Positions 9,388-20,129 are shown, numbered from the stretch's first letter. The stretch: 64,000 nucleotides of DNA from Candidatus Obscuribacterales bacterium (GCA_019637435.1 JAHBVO010000001.1:558001-622000); one strand, 5' to 3'. Translations and numbers: made by a program. Notes: a model not told the origin generated them from the sequence alone.

Positions 9388-9789
9388 TTGATTGTTGCTA
9401 AAGTATTGAAGTGTCCTAGCTAAGACTTGCTCAGACACCCGGTATACTCCAACTCACACCCTCACCCAAGTTCTTCACTCCAGACGTCCCTTAATCGGTC
9501 GCTCAACACGACTGTATCTTTCCTCATTTGGCGTATCTTCTTTCTGTCTAGCGATTGAAGAAAATGGCACCTCTATCAATTAACTAGAAACACGACTTCT
9601 GGCAAAAACCTGTCAATCAGTCGATAGCAAATACTTCTTGAACTCAGCTGCCGCGCACTTACCCAACTTCAGACCAAGAACGCCGATGACGAAGTAGCGG
9701 ACTATTGTCTGAGCGGGTAGAATGCCTTCATTAGAGCTGTCGATTGGTAACTCGTGCCCACGGATAACCCTCCCTTCATCGTCACATTC
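9388..9789. other. Intergenic stretch with a weak minus-strand coding trace
   Basis: The only coding-like trace is a minus-strand frame at 9613-9771 reading, for example, GILPAQTIVRYFVIGVLGLK and ending in a stop. It lacks a ribosome site and overlaps the next gene's leader if extended. It matches no family I recognise and may be a gene remnant. Nothing else is supported here. Confidence 0.3.
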
Positions 9790-12700
9790 ATGATTTTTCG
9801 TCCTCAAAAATTTCCTATCCAAATTTTGATCTGTGTGCTGACAATAATTTTTGGCGGGGCGTTAACACAGCCTGCTGCCGCGTATCGCGAAACAGTTGCC
9901 CCGCTGAGAGACCTTGATAAAGACTACGATGCGAGTTTCTGGGTTACGTATGGTCGCGTGTTTGGACGTCAAAAGGTAGATGTTCTTACTGATTGTTTGA
10001 AGGCTGTTTCGGAATTAGAAGATGACCTTGATACAATCTTCGACCAGTATCTTCTTGATGATCGCGAGCAGATTGTCTCCGCTGCCGGAAAACTCTTACC
10101 TGCTGAGAAGTCACTGGTCGCGAGGCTTGATGTACTTTGCTGCGAACTTAGGCGGGCTGAACCGGTTTTATCGTCCAGCCTAAAGACTCCTGATAGTCAG
10201 ATTAGTAACCTCAGCGTTAAGATCAAATCGCTCCACAAGTTGGCCGAGTCAAGACGAAATTGGTTGGCTCTACTCCCGGCGAAGGCATCAGTAATCCTCG
10301 AACTGAAGGATTCTGAATTAGAATCGGCTCGACAACTTAGGGACACGCTGATTGATCTTTCGTACGTTGAGGAACGACTCGCCGCTTCGAAAAAGCCATT
10401 CGAAATTAAAACGAATCGTCAGATCCTCGAACTCCTGGTGATTCAAGCCAATTCACTCAAACCTTATATTAGAGGTCTAAGTGAGTTTCAAATACCCTCC
10501 TCAATACTGGATGCGATGCTGAAACGCTGCGACCGAGTTGCGACAGAGTGTAGCGAAAGCCAGAAGGTGGAGATATCCGATTCCGAGAGTCGACAAGTTC
10601 CGAACATGCTGGGAAGCACAGTAGTGTTAAAGCAGACGGCATGCCGAAATGACTTGGACAAAGTCCGAAGCCATTTGCAAACATATGAGGGGCAAATGAG
10701 AGAGCTCGGCGCTGATGACCCTCGTTTAGTGGGGGTTGCGGAATCCATTTTGCGTGATTATAGAGAGCAGGATGATGTTCCGTCGATTGTAAAACTATCC
10801 CAAAATCTCTACGAAAATTGTTCAAGGTTGCCAGAGTTGGAGTTCGCGGAAATCATTCACAAACTATCGAAGTATCTAGAGGACGCGAGCCCAAAACACG
10901 CGTTGGACTTTTCTACGACCGGATTGAAGAGGCTTGAGGCGGCCAAGCTCGTAGAAAGCAGTAGTTATGCGAAGCTTTTATGTGACTTCTCGAGCGCCTG
11001 TTCGAAGCGGGGACGATATTTTGAGGCCCTGGAGTCAGCCGAGAATGCACGAACAATATTCGAAAGAAAAAAATTAGATGCAGAGCTAATGTACGCGAAC
11101 TTTTGTTTAGCAAAAGTGATGAGAAGTTTTGGCTTAAATAAACAAGCTCTTGCGCTCCTTAGCAAGAATCTCCGCAGGCTAAAATCGCAGAACGACGATG
11201 ACCTGTCCAGCCAGATTTTTTTTGAACTCAGTGAGCTTTACTCTATGAACTCCGATGGTCGGTTGGGAAGCCTTCTGAAGGCTAAGGAGTATACATATCG
11301 AGCTGCTGCGAAGCAAAATTTCCAATTGTCTGCCACTGATTATGAAAGGTATCATCTGCAGCTTGCGGTAATTGCAGCCAGTCTGAGGGACACTTTTGAG
11401 TTCGAAAGAAATCGATCAGTTATCTCTAAAAGAATTCAGAATACAGCTTCGCGGAAGAGAAGCGAAGAAATTCTTGATGCGTATTATCGAGATTGCAGTG
11501 TAATGGACGTGACCGAAAATAATGTGTTTGAGCTCTTTCGTGCTAGCACTGTTGAACCTTCTGACGCAGAATTGAATCCGCGAATTGAGCGAGGATTCCC
11601 CCCGGTCCTATCAGCACGAAATCAGTTACTCGCTGATCTACAACTCACGGATGTGTACTTTCTGAAAAGACTTGAACAGTGCATTGTGCGTAAAATTCAG
11701 TTCCAGAAATCGCAGATCGAACAGAGCGCATCGACGCGAGAAGTGATAAAGGGAAACGCATTATTGGTGTCGGCGGTAAAATCGATGTCTCAAGATTCCA
11801 CGTCTACCTGTAGCCAGATCTTAGAGGACGCGAAGACACTATTTGAAAAAGAACTCGGTGCTGATTCTTATGAGTGCATTCAGTGTGAGGCGCTTTCGCT
11901 TCTTCGAAGGCGCTCTGAGACTGCGGAGAAGCAAGCTCAAGAGTCCCCGTCTCTACCGGCTTGGACTCTTGCAATACCTGAATTCGGGACCGTCGATTAT
12001 CGAGGCACCAATTCCGATACCACTAAGATTGAGGCTCTCGTTTCCCGATGCGGTTCGAAATCGGCAGCGATTGAAGAAATCGCCTACCTCACCTGCCTCA
12101 TACGAGAAGGACCGTCTGTAAACTCGGTCCACTTCTACCGGGCCTGTCCATCTTCGACGAAGGAAGACCTCTCGTGGGGGCTTGAGATTGTCAGGCGTCT
12201 GCTATCTGAGGGAGAACTAATTCTCGCCCTCGATACGCTTGAAAGGGTTAGTCTGACTGGTGCTTCTGAACGACAGTGTCAAGTCGACGTACTGCTGCGA
12301 GCCGCACTGAATTTAGAGCTCGGCAATGCGACTACTGCATTTGAAGACTTGACGAAAATGATGCAGTCGATCCCTGCAACAGACTCGAAGCTGGCGCATG
12401 CTACTCAGGAAATTTACTTGAAATCCGCTTTGGGTTGCGCTCGCTGGAAAGATGCCTCGTTGATTGCTCACCAAGTCTGTTCAGAGTACCAAAACAGGCC
12501 ACCAGAATTCCCTCATGAATTTGAAAAGGCATTATTAGCCGCTAACGCTTTGGCGCTCGACAAGAACCTCCCTGATGCTATCCGATTCGTTCGAAACCTA
12601 GTTTTAACTGAAGAGTCTAAGCCTCAGCTGTTATCGCGGGGGCAACGCGCGGATCTTATCCAGGCATATGCGAGACTTAAGCTACAAGCCGGAGCGCTAT

Positions 12701-14517
12701 CAGAATCGAAACGATTGATCGAAATTGCGATAAAAATTCGGAACGATCCCTATGCGCCGTCTGAGGATTACTTGGTTAAGTATGAGATAATGCGTCGCTC
12801 GAACGAGGCTTCAGAGGCTACTCTAAGAAAAGCAGAAAGTGAGTTTTCAAAGGCTAGCACTCAATTAGCAGTCTCGCAGCTTATAAGCTACACTCATAGA
12901 CTAGATCGATACACGGATTTGGTTCTCACTTTTAATGACTATCCCAAAGAAATTCTTAGGTGGAAAGGGCGATTACTGGATGTCATTCGGCTAAAGTCGG
13001 CTCTAGGGATTCTTCTTCAATCGGACCACCTGAAATCAACTGACCCTGCTCAATTGCAGAAGGAAATTGAGTCATACAGAGCAGTTAGAAAAAAGCTTGC
13101 TCAAGCACTTTTGTCTGATCGTGTTAACCCAATTGAACTGGAGAGCCTCTCTCGCGAGAAGGAGCGTCACGAACATAATTTGCAGCTTTTCAGTGAACGG
13201 GAGTCCGACTTGAAAGAGAATAGCGTTCTGAATGTCGAGGAGCTAGTGGAACGCATTCCACATGGTGAGGTATTCGTAAACATTCACAAGTACTTCAACG
13301 TCCTGAAAAATGAATTTCGTTATGTCGCCTGCGTTCTTGATTCAAGATGCATTCCGACCACACCGAAATGGAAAGTCACTTCCGCAGAAAGCCTGGTTCG
13401 AAAATTGGATTTAGGTCGATGCGATGTTGTTGATCAGAAAATTCTATTTTGGTTGAATTCCGCTTCACTGGGCAATTATCAGCGAGACCGCGACATTGTG
13501 TCGCTCGCCCCCGCGCGCAAGTCAGAACGTGCGGTAAAAGCGGAAGAAACCAACGTCGCATTAGCTAGTTTACAGCAGCAATTGTTCGCTCCAATTGAAT
13601 CTGAGTTGCCTGCAGGAACGGAACGAATCTGGTTTTGCCCAGACAGCACCACTTTTCTCGTTCCATGGGACTTGCTTGCTAGGTCGAGTCGATTGAGCCT
13701 TTCATGTGCCACCGTTGATAGTGTCAATGACTTCATACGAGTCCAAGAGTGTTCGAACAAGATGCAGCAACCCAAGCCACTTCTTGCGCTCTCGTACAGC
13801 TTTCGAAATTGGGAAAGACCATTAAAAAACACTGTTTCTGAAGCCGCCAAAATCGCCCAAAAAGCTGAGTTGGCCACCGGCAACATTTCTGTTTCTGTAG
13901 ACAAGATTGTTGACTCGGATGAACTCTTGGGGTTGGCTAAAGATGCAGGCTATCTCCACTTAGCAACTCATGGTTTTTTCTTGAAACCAGTCGAGAAAAT
14001 CACGATTCCTGATAGTCAATCAAAAATTACTGAATCGGTAGCTACTAAACTGCGCGCATCGAGGCTAGCATTAGGGACTAGTTTCAACCAATCTAGTTTT
14101 TCTGCGAATCCGTTGCTCAGTTCCGGTGTTTTACTTTACACTGAGGACAAGTCAACACCAAAAGTCACGGTGCTGACAGCGGAAGAGATTCTTGGAAGTG
14201 ACCTCTCGAATTGTGAAATCGTATCGCTATCCGCCTGTGAGACAGGGCTTGGAAGAATTGTTGACGGTCAAGGTATTCTTGGTTTAAGAAGCGCATTTCG
14301 CGGAGCTGGAGCACACTCTGTTTTGATGTCTTTGTGGCCGGTTGATGACGCGGCCACGGAACTCCTGATGACAGTGTTCTATGAAACTTTATGGTCCGGC
14401 AAAACCAAACTAGAGGCGCTAAGAACCGCTCAGGAGGCGGTCAAGAACAACAAGAGGCACGACTGGTCGCATCAGAATTATTGGGCCGGCTGGATACTTT
14501 CTGGCGAGAGTTGGTAG
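9790..14517 (+). CDS. Secreted TPR-CHAT protease, long form
   Basis: 1575 aa. ATG 9790 opens a signal peptide (MIFRPQKFPIQILICVLTII, cleavage near PAAA); the GTG at 9754 is a less likely start, and no good ribosome site is visible for either. Some 1100 residues of mainly helical, TPR-like sequence precede the CHAT domain. The catalytic His is in HLATHGFFLK and the catalytic Cys in LSACETGLG. GQGILGLRSAF, SLWPVDDAAT and the ending NYWAGWILSGESW complete the family signature. The size exceeds the usual 900-1100 aa of TPR-CHAT proteins because the helical region is longer. Both catalytic residues are present, so it is expected to be active. Substrate unknown. The gene stands alone on its strand. 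Confidence 0.9.
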   Translation: MIFRPQKFPIQILICVLTIIFGGALTQPAAAYRETVAPLRDLDKDYDASFWVTYGRVFGRQKVDVLTDCLKAVSELEDDLDTIFDQYLLDDREQIVSAAGKLLPAEKSLVARLDVLCCELRRAEPVLSSSLKTPDSQISNLSVKIKSLHKLAESRRNWLALLPAKASVILELKDSELESARQLRDTLIDLSYVEERLAASKKPFEIKTNRQILELLVIQANSLKPYIRGLSEFQIPSSILDAMLKRCDRVATECSESQKVEISDSESRQVPNMLGSTVVLKQTACRNDLDKVRSHLQTYEGQMRELGADDPRLVGVAESILRDYREQDDVPSIVKLSQNLYENCSRLPELEFAEIIHKLSKYLEDASPKHALDFSTTGLKRLEAAKLVESSSYAKLLCDFSSACSKRGRYFEALESAENARTIFERKKLDAELMYANFCLAKVMRSFGLNKQALALLSKNLRRLKSQNDDDLSSQIFFELSELYSMNSDGRLGSLLKAKEYTYRAAAKQNFQLSATDYERYHLQLAVIAASLRDTFEFERNRSVISKRIQNTASRKRSEEILDAYYRDCSVMDVTENNVFELFRASTVEPSDAELNPRIERGFPPVLSARNQLLADLQLTDVYFLKRLEQCIVRKIQFQKSQIEQSASTREVIKGNALLVSAVKSMSQDSTSTCSQILEDAKTLFEKELGADSYECIQCEALSLLRRRSETAEKQAQESPSLPAWTLAIPEFGTVDYRGTNSDTTKIEALVSRCGSKSAAIEEIAYLTCLIREGPSVNSVHFYRACPSSTKEDLSWGLEIVRRLLSEGELILALDTLERVSLTGASERQCQVDVLLRAALNLELGNATTAFEDLTKMMQSIPATDSKLAHATQEIYLKSALGCARWKDASLIAHQVCSEYQNRPPEFPHEFEKALLAANALALDKNLPDAIRFVRNLVLTEESKPQLLSRGQRADLIQAYARLKLQAGALSESKRLIEIAIKIRNDPYAPSEDYLVKYEIMRRSNEASEATLRKAESEFSKASTQLAVSQLISYTHRLDRYTDLVLTFNDYPKEILRWKGRLLDVIRLKSALGILLQSDHLKSTDPAQLQKEIESYRAVRKKLAQALLSDRVNPIELESLSREKERHEHNLQLFSERESDLKENSVLNVEELVERIPHGEVFVNIHKYFNVLKNEFRYVACVLDSRCIPTTPKWKVTSAESLVRKLDLGRCDVVDQKILFWLNSASLGNYQRDRDIVSLAPARKSERAVKAEETNVALASLQQQLFAPIESELPAGTERIWFCPDSTTFLVPWDLLARSSRLSLSCATVDSVNDFIRVQECSNKMQQPKPLLALSYSFRNWERPLKNTVSEAAKIAQKAELATGNISVSVDKIVDSDELLGLAKDAGYLHLATHGFFLKPVEKITIPDSQSKITESVATKLRASRLALGTSFNQSSFSANPLLSSGVLLYTEDKSTPKVTVLTAEEILGSDLSNCEIVSLSACETGLGRIVDGQGILGLRSAFRGAGAHSVLMSLWPVDDAATELLMTVFYETLWSGKTKLEALRTAQEAVKNNKRHDWSHQNYWAGWILSGESW

Positions 14518-14640
14518 GCGATTTTGTTTGCCTGCTTGGAAATACATATTGATGGAAGAATGATCACAGCTTGAAAGATAAGAAAGAGCGCAACTCTGGT
14601 GACAATTGAAGGACAGCGAAAGCGCCGGCCAGCGCATTGA

Positions 14641-14665
14641 CTCAGTAAAAACCAACCATGACAAC
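14641..14665 (+). repeat. Terminal-repeat-like end of a transposon remnant
   Basis: CTCAGTAAAAACC followed by AACCATGACA closely matches the sequence at 56430-56455, which lies outside the C-terminal remnant of what appears to be the same transposase type. In both places the sequence reads inward toward the transposase. It is interpreted as the end of an old insertion element. Confidence 0.55.
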
Positions 14666-14732
14666 GGTTTTTGCCTGATTTGAAATCGTACCCTACTATT
14701 GTGTCATCGATAGGTGGAATGATGGAGGAAAA

Positions 14733-14835
14733 ATGAGTCTTCAAGCGCGACAAGTGCTGCTAAATAGTCTTCGCCCAAGATACCGCGGAGCTAACAAAAC
14801 GCAGAAAAGCAAGATCCTCGATGAGTTCATCCATC
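14733..14835 (+). pseudogene. N-terminal fragment of an integrase-type (rve/DDE) transposase
   Basis: After a good ribosome site (GGAGG, 5 bases before ATG 14733) the frame reads LNSLRPRYRGANK then KSKILDEFI. This is the characteristic start of a widespread integrase-core transposase family (ISNCY-like) that normally continues with a Tyr-His-Arg-Lys motif and about 400 more residues. Similarity ends near LDEFI and the frame closes at 14936, overlapping the 3' end of the WD40-caspase gene. A CT dinucleotide run at about 14883-14897 follows the break. It is a truncated remnant with no function expected. Confidence 0.65.
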
Positions 14836-14921
14836 AAGGCGTGATAGAGGACGATCTTCGCGCTTTTAAATGTTCGCTACTTCTCTCTCTCTCTCTGCTC
14901 ACTGATGAAATGACATCACTT

Positions 14922-17900
14922 CTATCGGGCCTTTAGTTTCAGCAAAACTACATCGTCCTCCGTTTTCGAAAAATCCAGTAAAACCGGCGCTTGAACCGCT
15001 CGATTGTCGATATCCTTACGAACTAACACGTTTATATCTTTTTGTAGCGGCTCCTCTGTTGGCACTCTCTTGTAACCATCCCGGTCGAGAAATGGAACCT
15101 CATCTTTGGCAAACGTCAGAAGTTCCTTCAAACCTACTTTCAGATCTTTGGGCTGCAAATCAGCTTTTCCATTGCGAGAGAGCCCTACCTTTAAAAGTGC
15201 GAAAGTTAGCAAACCGTGCTGGAGATTGGAAACTTCTTTGGCCGAACTCTCAGCCTGACTCGCTGCTAAAATCCGCATTCGCTTGTAATAAGCTAGCTGT
15301 CCTAGCCCGGGGTCGTTCATCGGACCGGGTTTGAAATTTTTACCAGAGGCAGCAGCGGAATGACAAGCATCGATAATCATGGTCAAGTCTGATGCATCAA
15401 TGTCTTTGAGCCATTCAGTTAGCTCTGAGCTGCTGATCCCGAGACTCTCCAGATTCGGTGTAAGCCCTTGATTCTGGACCTTTCCGATCTCGCTAGGAAA
15501 CAAATAGTACTCTCCGGTCTCCCTCGTATCTCCGTGGCAGGAAAATGCAATGATTACCAAATCCTCCGGTTCTACAGGCTTTATCTTAAGGCGCTTCATA
15601 TTTGCTGCACTCTCGACGCCAGTGGGTGATTTGCCTGACAATGAGTAGAGAACATCTTTCAAGTTTGCTTTTGTCGCCGCAATCTCGCTAGCTGAAACTA
15701 CAAAATCTGAAATAAGTGGGATGAAGGTAACTTTTTCGAATTCACCGCTCGACGTCAATGCAGGTACCAAGTCACTTCCAAACGCCCGTGCATCCGCAGC
15801 TGCATAGCGCAGGTTCCAGTTTGGATCAGAATATTTGTTGACGCCAAATGCGATGACATAGGCGTGACGCTTTCGTTTCTTTAGAGCAGGCATTCTGGCT
15901 TCGTATTCGAAAGTTGCAGTGTTACTTTTGACCCGTGAATCATTAAAGGCGTACGCCGTGAACTTAAAGGTTTTTGACCCATTCTTCGGCAGTTTGACTG
16001 TGAGAGTCTCGACTGTCTCTTGATTATCTAAGCCACAGGAGAGATCTGTCGGCGTTTTTGAGGCGAATGATTCATTGGTCGGAAGATATCCAACTAGTTT
16101 TCCATCACGAAACAGGCGAAGATCATAAACTCCGCTTCTCGTCGATTTGCCATTCAGCGCTTTTGTAGCGCTTTTGAATGAAACCGTTACATCAACTGTA
16201 TTCTCGCGCTCAGTGTTTGGACGTACTGCTTTGATGGATATTTCTGGTTGTGCAGTGTTCAACGATGCTATTTCTGGCACCGGTGGTAGTGGCTCCCTCC
16301 TTAAAAGACGAACAAGCAGATTAGGTTCGTAGTATTGCCGGAAAAAAATTTCAATCGGCAGCGTAGTCATTCGGTTGCTTGGTAGTATCCAGCTTAAACC
16401 CTCGATATTATCTAGATTCGACGAATCGAATTGCCCCGTAGTGGTACATACTGTCCAGTTACTCGAATCGGACGTGAGTGTTGCTATGTTCTTTCCAGAC
16501 TGCATGTCCCATAGATAAATTACGCCGTCTGACGAGCCCACAAATAGCGTTCGACCATCAACACTGAAGGCTATTGATATGATGCTGCCTGAGTGATCGA
16601 ATGCGAACTTACTTTGTCCGGACTGTGTGTCGTAAGCCTCGACCGAACCATTCGATTTGCCGATCGCGAGGACACTGGCATCAGGGCTTATTGCAAGAGA
16701 ATAAATCCGGTTCTCCAACCAGTGCCAATCGTCTTTCCGTCCAAATTTAAATTTCAGAGTATTCTTGTCTAAATCCCAAAGACTCACAATTCCTGACTCA
16801 CTACCGCAGGCCAATAGTCTGTTGTCGGCGCTCATCTCGATTGCTGATGCCCAGTCGTGCATGCCGTTGTCGCATTTGAAACTGCGGAAGACTGAGCCGG
16901 TGTCTACATTCCAAACTCTAATGTTGCCGTCGGCTCCAGCAGCAACGTATTTCCCGTCCTTGCTAAAGCACAGCGCGTTGATCGTATTGGTGCTTTTCAG
17001 TTCAAGAGGTTTTAGCTTTCTGTTCTCTTCGATGTTCCAAGCTGTAATAGAGTTCCCCGTGACCCCAGCCACAAACCTTCTGACTGCGTTCATCGCGATT
17101 GGTCCGTAGTTACCAGTGCCGAAAGAACCGAGAATTTTGTCGCTTTTCAGATCGACGACTTGTATTTTTTTATTGAGGACGAAAGCTAATAATGAGTCGC
17201 TTGTCTCCATATATGCGGTAGGATCGGAGTACTGCTTCCAATTGAGCCGCACAGCTCCTGATCTTAGGTCAAACAGATTCAGTTGCTTATGCGTTCTGCT
17301 CGAAGAGATGATTGACGTTCCGTCGTGTCCTAGCTTAAAACTTTGATAGTTGGGTTCGGAACCTTCGATCTTTCGTGCTTCTTTGTCGGAAAACAGATTG
17401 AGGAGTTCGATGGAGGTTCCGTCTGCTACAGCCAGAGTCTCAAAATTTGCGCTGATAGCCGAAGGACCTTCGGCTGTTCTAATCGCGCTCGTTTCTTTTC
17501 TCGTCAGAAAATCCCAACATCGAAAAATTTGATATTTTTTTCGAATTGCAACAGTTGTACCATCTGACGACAAGTCCTCAACGTTATTGCTAATCTGTGA
17601 TAACTGTTTGCCTGAGTCAAAACTCCATACGTACAATGAATCTCCCTCGCGAGCACAAACAAACTTTCCATCGGGCGTTATGGTCAAATCCGATACGTTC
17701 CAAAAGTCTTCTGCATTTATGATTTCCTTTGTCGCAGTATCCCAGCAGTAAAGCGAGCCTCCAGAGCTTACTGCAAGTCTCTTAGCATCAAAACTAAGTG
17801 CGATTTTTGTATCGCGCTCATCTTTCACAGGAAGACTGCACCGAGTTTTGTGAGACTTCAGGTCCCAAAGCGCGATGTTGTTTTCGTCATTCCGAACAGC

Positions 17901-19205
17901 GAGAGTCCCTCCGTCTCCACTCAGTGTCATACTTGACGCGTGCTGAGTGGGAATCTCAAATTTACATTTTCCTGTGTCGGCGTTCCAGATTTGTACCGAG
18001 TTCTTGGAAGCAGAAGCGATAAATTGCCCGTCTGAGCTAACCGCCAGTTTTTCGACCTTTTCCGAAGCACTTATTGCCCTAATTTGCTTCCCTGATGCGA
18101 CGTCCCAGATTTTGATGACATTTTCCTTGCAGACCGCAAAGACTTTGTTATTGGAACCAAAGCACCAGAAATACTGATCACTCAGGTTCTCTAGAGTCGG
18201 AAATACCTTTTGGGTTTGGATGCTCCGTATTGACAGGTCTTTTCTATTCCAATTCCCTGCCGCAAACAATTTCCCGTCCGGGCTTAGAGACACGAAATCA
18301 AACGGTTCGTAAACGTTTTGCAGAGTAGTCGGGTGATTTACACTACGAAATTCAAACATGTGTCGCAATTCACTGAGGATGACCCGATTTCCGTCTTTGC
18401 TTAAACCTAATAGGCATTTGTCGGATTTTAACTCGTCCAGTTCCTCGCCTGAGCCAACATCCCAGAGCTTTATGGTTTTGTCCTCACCCGCTGATGCTAG
18501 TCTTCTAGAATCATCACTAAAAAACAGACTAGTTACAGGAGTCGTATGGGCTGAGAGCGTTTGAACCTTTTTACCCGATGAAACGTCCCAAATGCATATG
18601 CAATTTTTTGAAGCAATTGCAATCAACTTTCCATTCGAACTCAAAACATTTGGCACAGCTCTGTCGCCATGGTGACCTTCGACTATGATCGTGCGCTCTG
18701 GTTCTACGCCGAAGGGGAACTTCCAAATTCGAACTTCTCCGCTCTCTTCATTTGCGATAGCAAATGATGTTCCGTCAGTACTGAAAGACACGTATGGCGA
18801 CTTGGAGCAATAATACTCTTGGATCTGCTTTCCAAGGAGGACATCCCATACTCGAATAGAGTTGTCTTGCTCTGAAAAAGAAATCAAACGTCTGCCATCT
18901 GCGCTTAACCGCACCCCCTCAACGGTTGAGGAATGTCCACGAAGCGTCCGCAATAGTGTTCCGGACGTTAAATCCCATATCATGACGTTCGCTGCGGAGT
19001 CCCCTGATGCCAAAATCTTGCCGTCACCGCTCACAGCAGTCGCCGTGATCTCGAAGTGATGAGTAGACTGCACAGCGATTTCCGGAACATACTGCGTTTG
19101 CTCTGCATACACACAATCACCGCACATGATTAACAGCATTAATGCGAAAACGAGGGGCGACATATTGAAGTCGCTGCCAAAAATTTTTATGGTCGAGGAA
19201 GTCAT
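14922..19205 (-). CDS. Secreted WD40-propeller caspase
   Basis: 1427 aa. ATG 19205 has GGAGCGC upstream, and a signal peptide core (VFALMLLIMCGDCVYA) begins near residue 17. Residues about 50-950 are WD40 repeats, a dozen or more, with clear blades such as IRVWDVLLG, IKLWDVGSGEE and IRVWNVDTGS. A beta-rich linker follows. From about residue 1110 comes a caspase domain, with catalytic His in FSCHGD (about 1225) and catalytic Cys in IIDACHSA (about 1280). WD40 propellers are protein-interaction platforms that may recruit or sense partners of the protease. The gene follows the response regulator at 19250 after 44 bases on the same strand, so the two are probably co-transcribed. Confidence 0.9.
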   Translation of the reverse strand: MTSSTIKIFGSDFNMSPLVFALMLLIMCGDCVYAEQTQYVPEIAVQSTHHFEITATAVSGDGKILASGDSAANVMIWDLTSGTLLRTLRGHSSTVEGVRLSADGRRLISFSEQDNSIRVWDVLLGKQIQEYYCSKSPYVSFSTDGTSFAIANEESGEVRIWKFPFGVEPERTIIVEGHHGDRAVPNVLSSNGKLIAIASKNCICIWDVSSGKKVQTLSAHTTPVTSLFFSDDSRRLASAGEDKTIKLWDVGSGEELDELKSDKCLLGLSKDGNRVILSELRHMFEFRSVNHPTTLQNVYEPFDFVSLSPDGKLFAAGNWNRKDLSIRSIQTQKVFPTLENLSDQYFWCFGSNNKVFAVCKENVIKIWDVASGKQIRAISASEKVEKLAVSSDGQFIASASKNSVQIWNADTGKCKFEIPTQHASSMTLSGDGGTLAVRNDENNIALWDLKSHKTRCSLPVKDERDTKIALSFDAKRLAVSSGGSLYCWDTATKEIINAEDFWNVSDLTITPDGKFVCAREGDSLYVWSFDSGKQLSQISNNVEDLSSDGTTVAIRKKYQIFRCWDFLTRKETSAIRTAEGPSAISANFETLAVADGTSIELLNLFSDKEARKIEGSEPNYQSFKLGHDGTSIISSSRTHKQLNLFDLRSGAVRLNWKQYSDPTAYMETSDSLLAFVLNKKIQVVDLKSDKILGSFGTGNYGPIAMNAVRRFVAGVTGNSITAWNIEENRKLKPLELKSTNTINALCFSKDGKYVAAGADGNIRVWNVDTGSVFRSFKCDNGMHDWASAIEMSADNRLLACGSESGIVSLWDLDKNTLKFKFGRKDDWHWLENRIYSLAISPDASVLAIGKSNGSVEAYDTQSGQSKFAFDHSGSIISIAFSVDGRTLFVGSSDGVIYLWDMQSGKNIATLTSDSSNWTVCTTTGQFDSSNLDNIEGLSWILPSNRMTTLPIEIFFRQYYEPNLLVRLLRREPLPPVPEIASLNTAQPEISIKAVRPNTERENTVDVTVSFKSATKALNGKSTRSGVYDLRLFRDGKLVGYLPTNESFASKTPTDLSCGLDNQETVETLTVKLPKNGSKTFKFTAYAFNDSRVKSNTATFEYEARMPALKKRKRHAYVIAFGVNKYSDPNWNLRYAAADARAFGSDLVPALTSSGEFEKVTFIPLISDFVVSASEIAATKANLKDVLYSLSGKSPTGVESAANMKRLKIKPVEPEDLVIIAFSCHGDTRETGEYYLFPSEIGKVQNQGLTPNLESLGISSSELTEWLKDIDASDLTMIIDACHSAAASGKNFKPGPMNDPGLGQLAYYKRMRILAASQAESSAKEVSNLQHGLLTFALLKVGLSRNGKADLQPKDLKVGLKELLTFAKDEVPFLDRDGYKRVPTEEPLQKDINVLVRKDIDNRAVQAPVLLDFSKTEDDVVLLKLKAR

Positions 19206-19249
19206 TTTGCGCTCCGATTTGACAACGTTGATAAGTCGCTCCTAAATTA

Positions 19250-20029
19250 TTACACCGTTAGGGTGATTCCGCACTTCTGCGCTTCTTGCAGCACCTGCGT
19301 TGCGAGTCGTTCCATCTCCGGTTCGGTGATTATGCCGGATTTTAGACCATGCCAAACGGCTTTGCAGCGAGAGTTGTAAGTTCCGGCATCGGGTGCGTTT
19401 TTCGAGGGGATATTGAATCTTGCATAGAGTGAACGTAAGCGAGCTTGCACTGCCTGTGGTGTCAGAAAGGTAAGCTTTGAAATTGTTTTGTCGCTCAGAC
19501 CGAGAGCGATGTAAACCAAAACTTCGAATTGTCCGTCCGTGACTTGAACATCTTTCCGTCGAAGTTTGGTGACGGTGCTGCTCAGATTTGGATCTATGTG
19601 TCCTTCTTTGTTCAGCATGGAATCGACTGCGGTTTTTAAATCGCGAACAACATTGTCTTTTAGAACATAGCCGTAAACCGCATCGTCGGGAGCGCAGTCA
19701 TAGAGCTGCTTCACGTAAGCAATCGCGTCGTAGCTCGATATCACGATTATCGCTGCTTCCGGATTCGTTTTCCAAATTTCGCCAGCAGCCTGCACGCCGT
19801 TTATCGAACGATCTTTTTCAAAATCGATGTCCATGAAGATCAAATCTGGTTTCAATGAACCGGCTTTTGAAATTGCAGAACGAGGCTCTTCCGCTTCGTA
19901 AATCATTTGAATGGATGGGTAAAGCTTTTTAAGCTGCTCGCTGAGCCAGTTGCGGAAAAACTCGCGGTCGTCAGCGATTAGGACGTTGAATGTTTCGGTT
20001 TTCGAATCGGTCATAGTTTCAGTCATCAT
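19250..20029 (-). CDS. Response regulator, receiver plus LuxR-type HTH
   Basis: 259 aa starting at tandem ATGs preceded by AGGAAAAGG. The receiver domain has the acidic pocket (IADDRE), the phospho-accepting Asp at about residue 67 in FMDIDF, the switch Ser in VISSYD and the conserved Lys in VLKDN. The C-terminal part contains a LuxR/NarL-like helix-turn-helix (ALGLSDKTISKLTFLTPQAV), with an extended C-terminus. Such proteins bind promoters when phosphorylated by a HisKA_3 kinase. The kinase at 1-1665 is of the matching class, but 17 kb away. It lies directly upstream of, and probably in one transcript with, the WD40-caspase. It is a natural candidate for control of the protease genes, though nothing in the sequence proves this. 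Confidence 0.88.
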   Translation of the reverse strand: MMTETMTDSKTETFNVLIADDREFFRNWLSEQLKKLYPSIQMIYEAEEPRSAISKAGSLKPDLIFMDIDFEKDRSINGVQAAGEIWKTNPEAAIIVISSYDAIAYVKQLYDCAPDDAVYGYVLKDNVVRDLKTAVDSMLNKEGHIDPNLSSTVTKLRRKDVQVTDGQFEVLVYIALGLSDKTISKLTFLTPQAVQARLRSLYARFNIPSKNAPDAGTYNSRCKAVWHGLKSGIITEPEMERLATQVLQEAQKCGITLTV

Positions 20030-20129
20030 GCCTTTTCCTGTCGGTAGATTATAGCATTGGCTCCGAACACTGAGACGACCGGCGAATGCCGATCATCTCA
20101 GGTTCCTGGGAGGAGGAAGGGGGAAATCT

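Noticed and set aside
14881..14898. CT dinucleotide run as a functional repeat
   Set aside because: A short microsatellite at the break point of a transposase remnant; nothing suggests a role.
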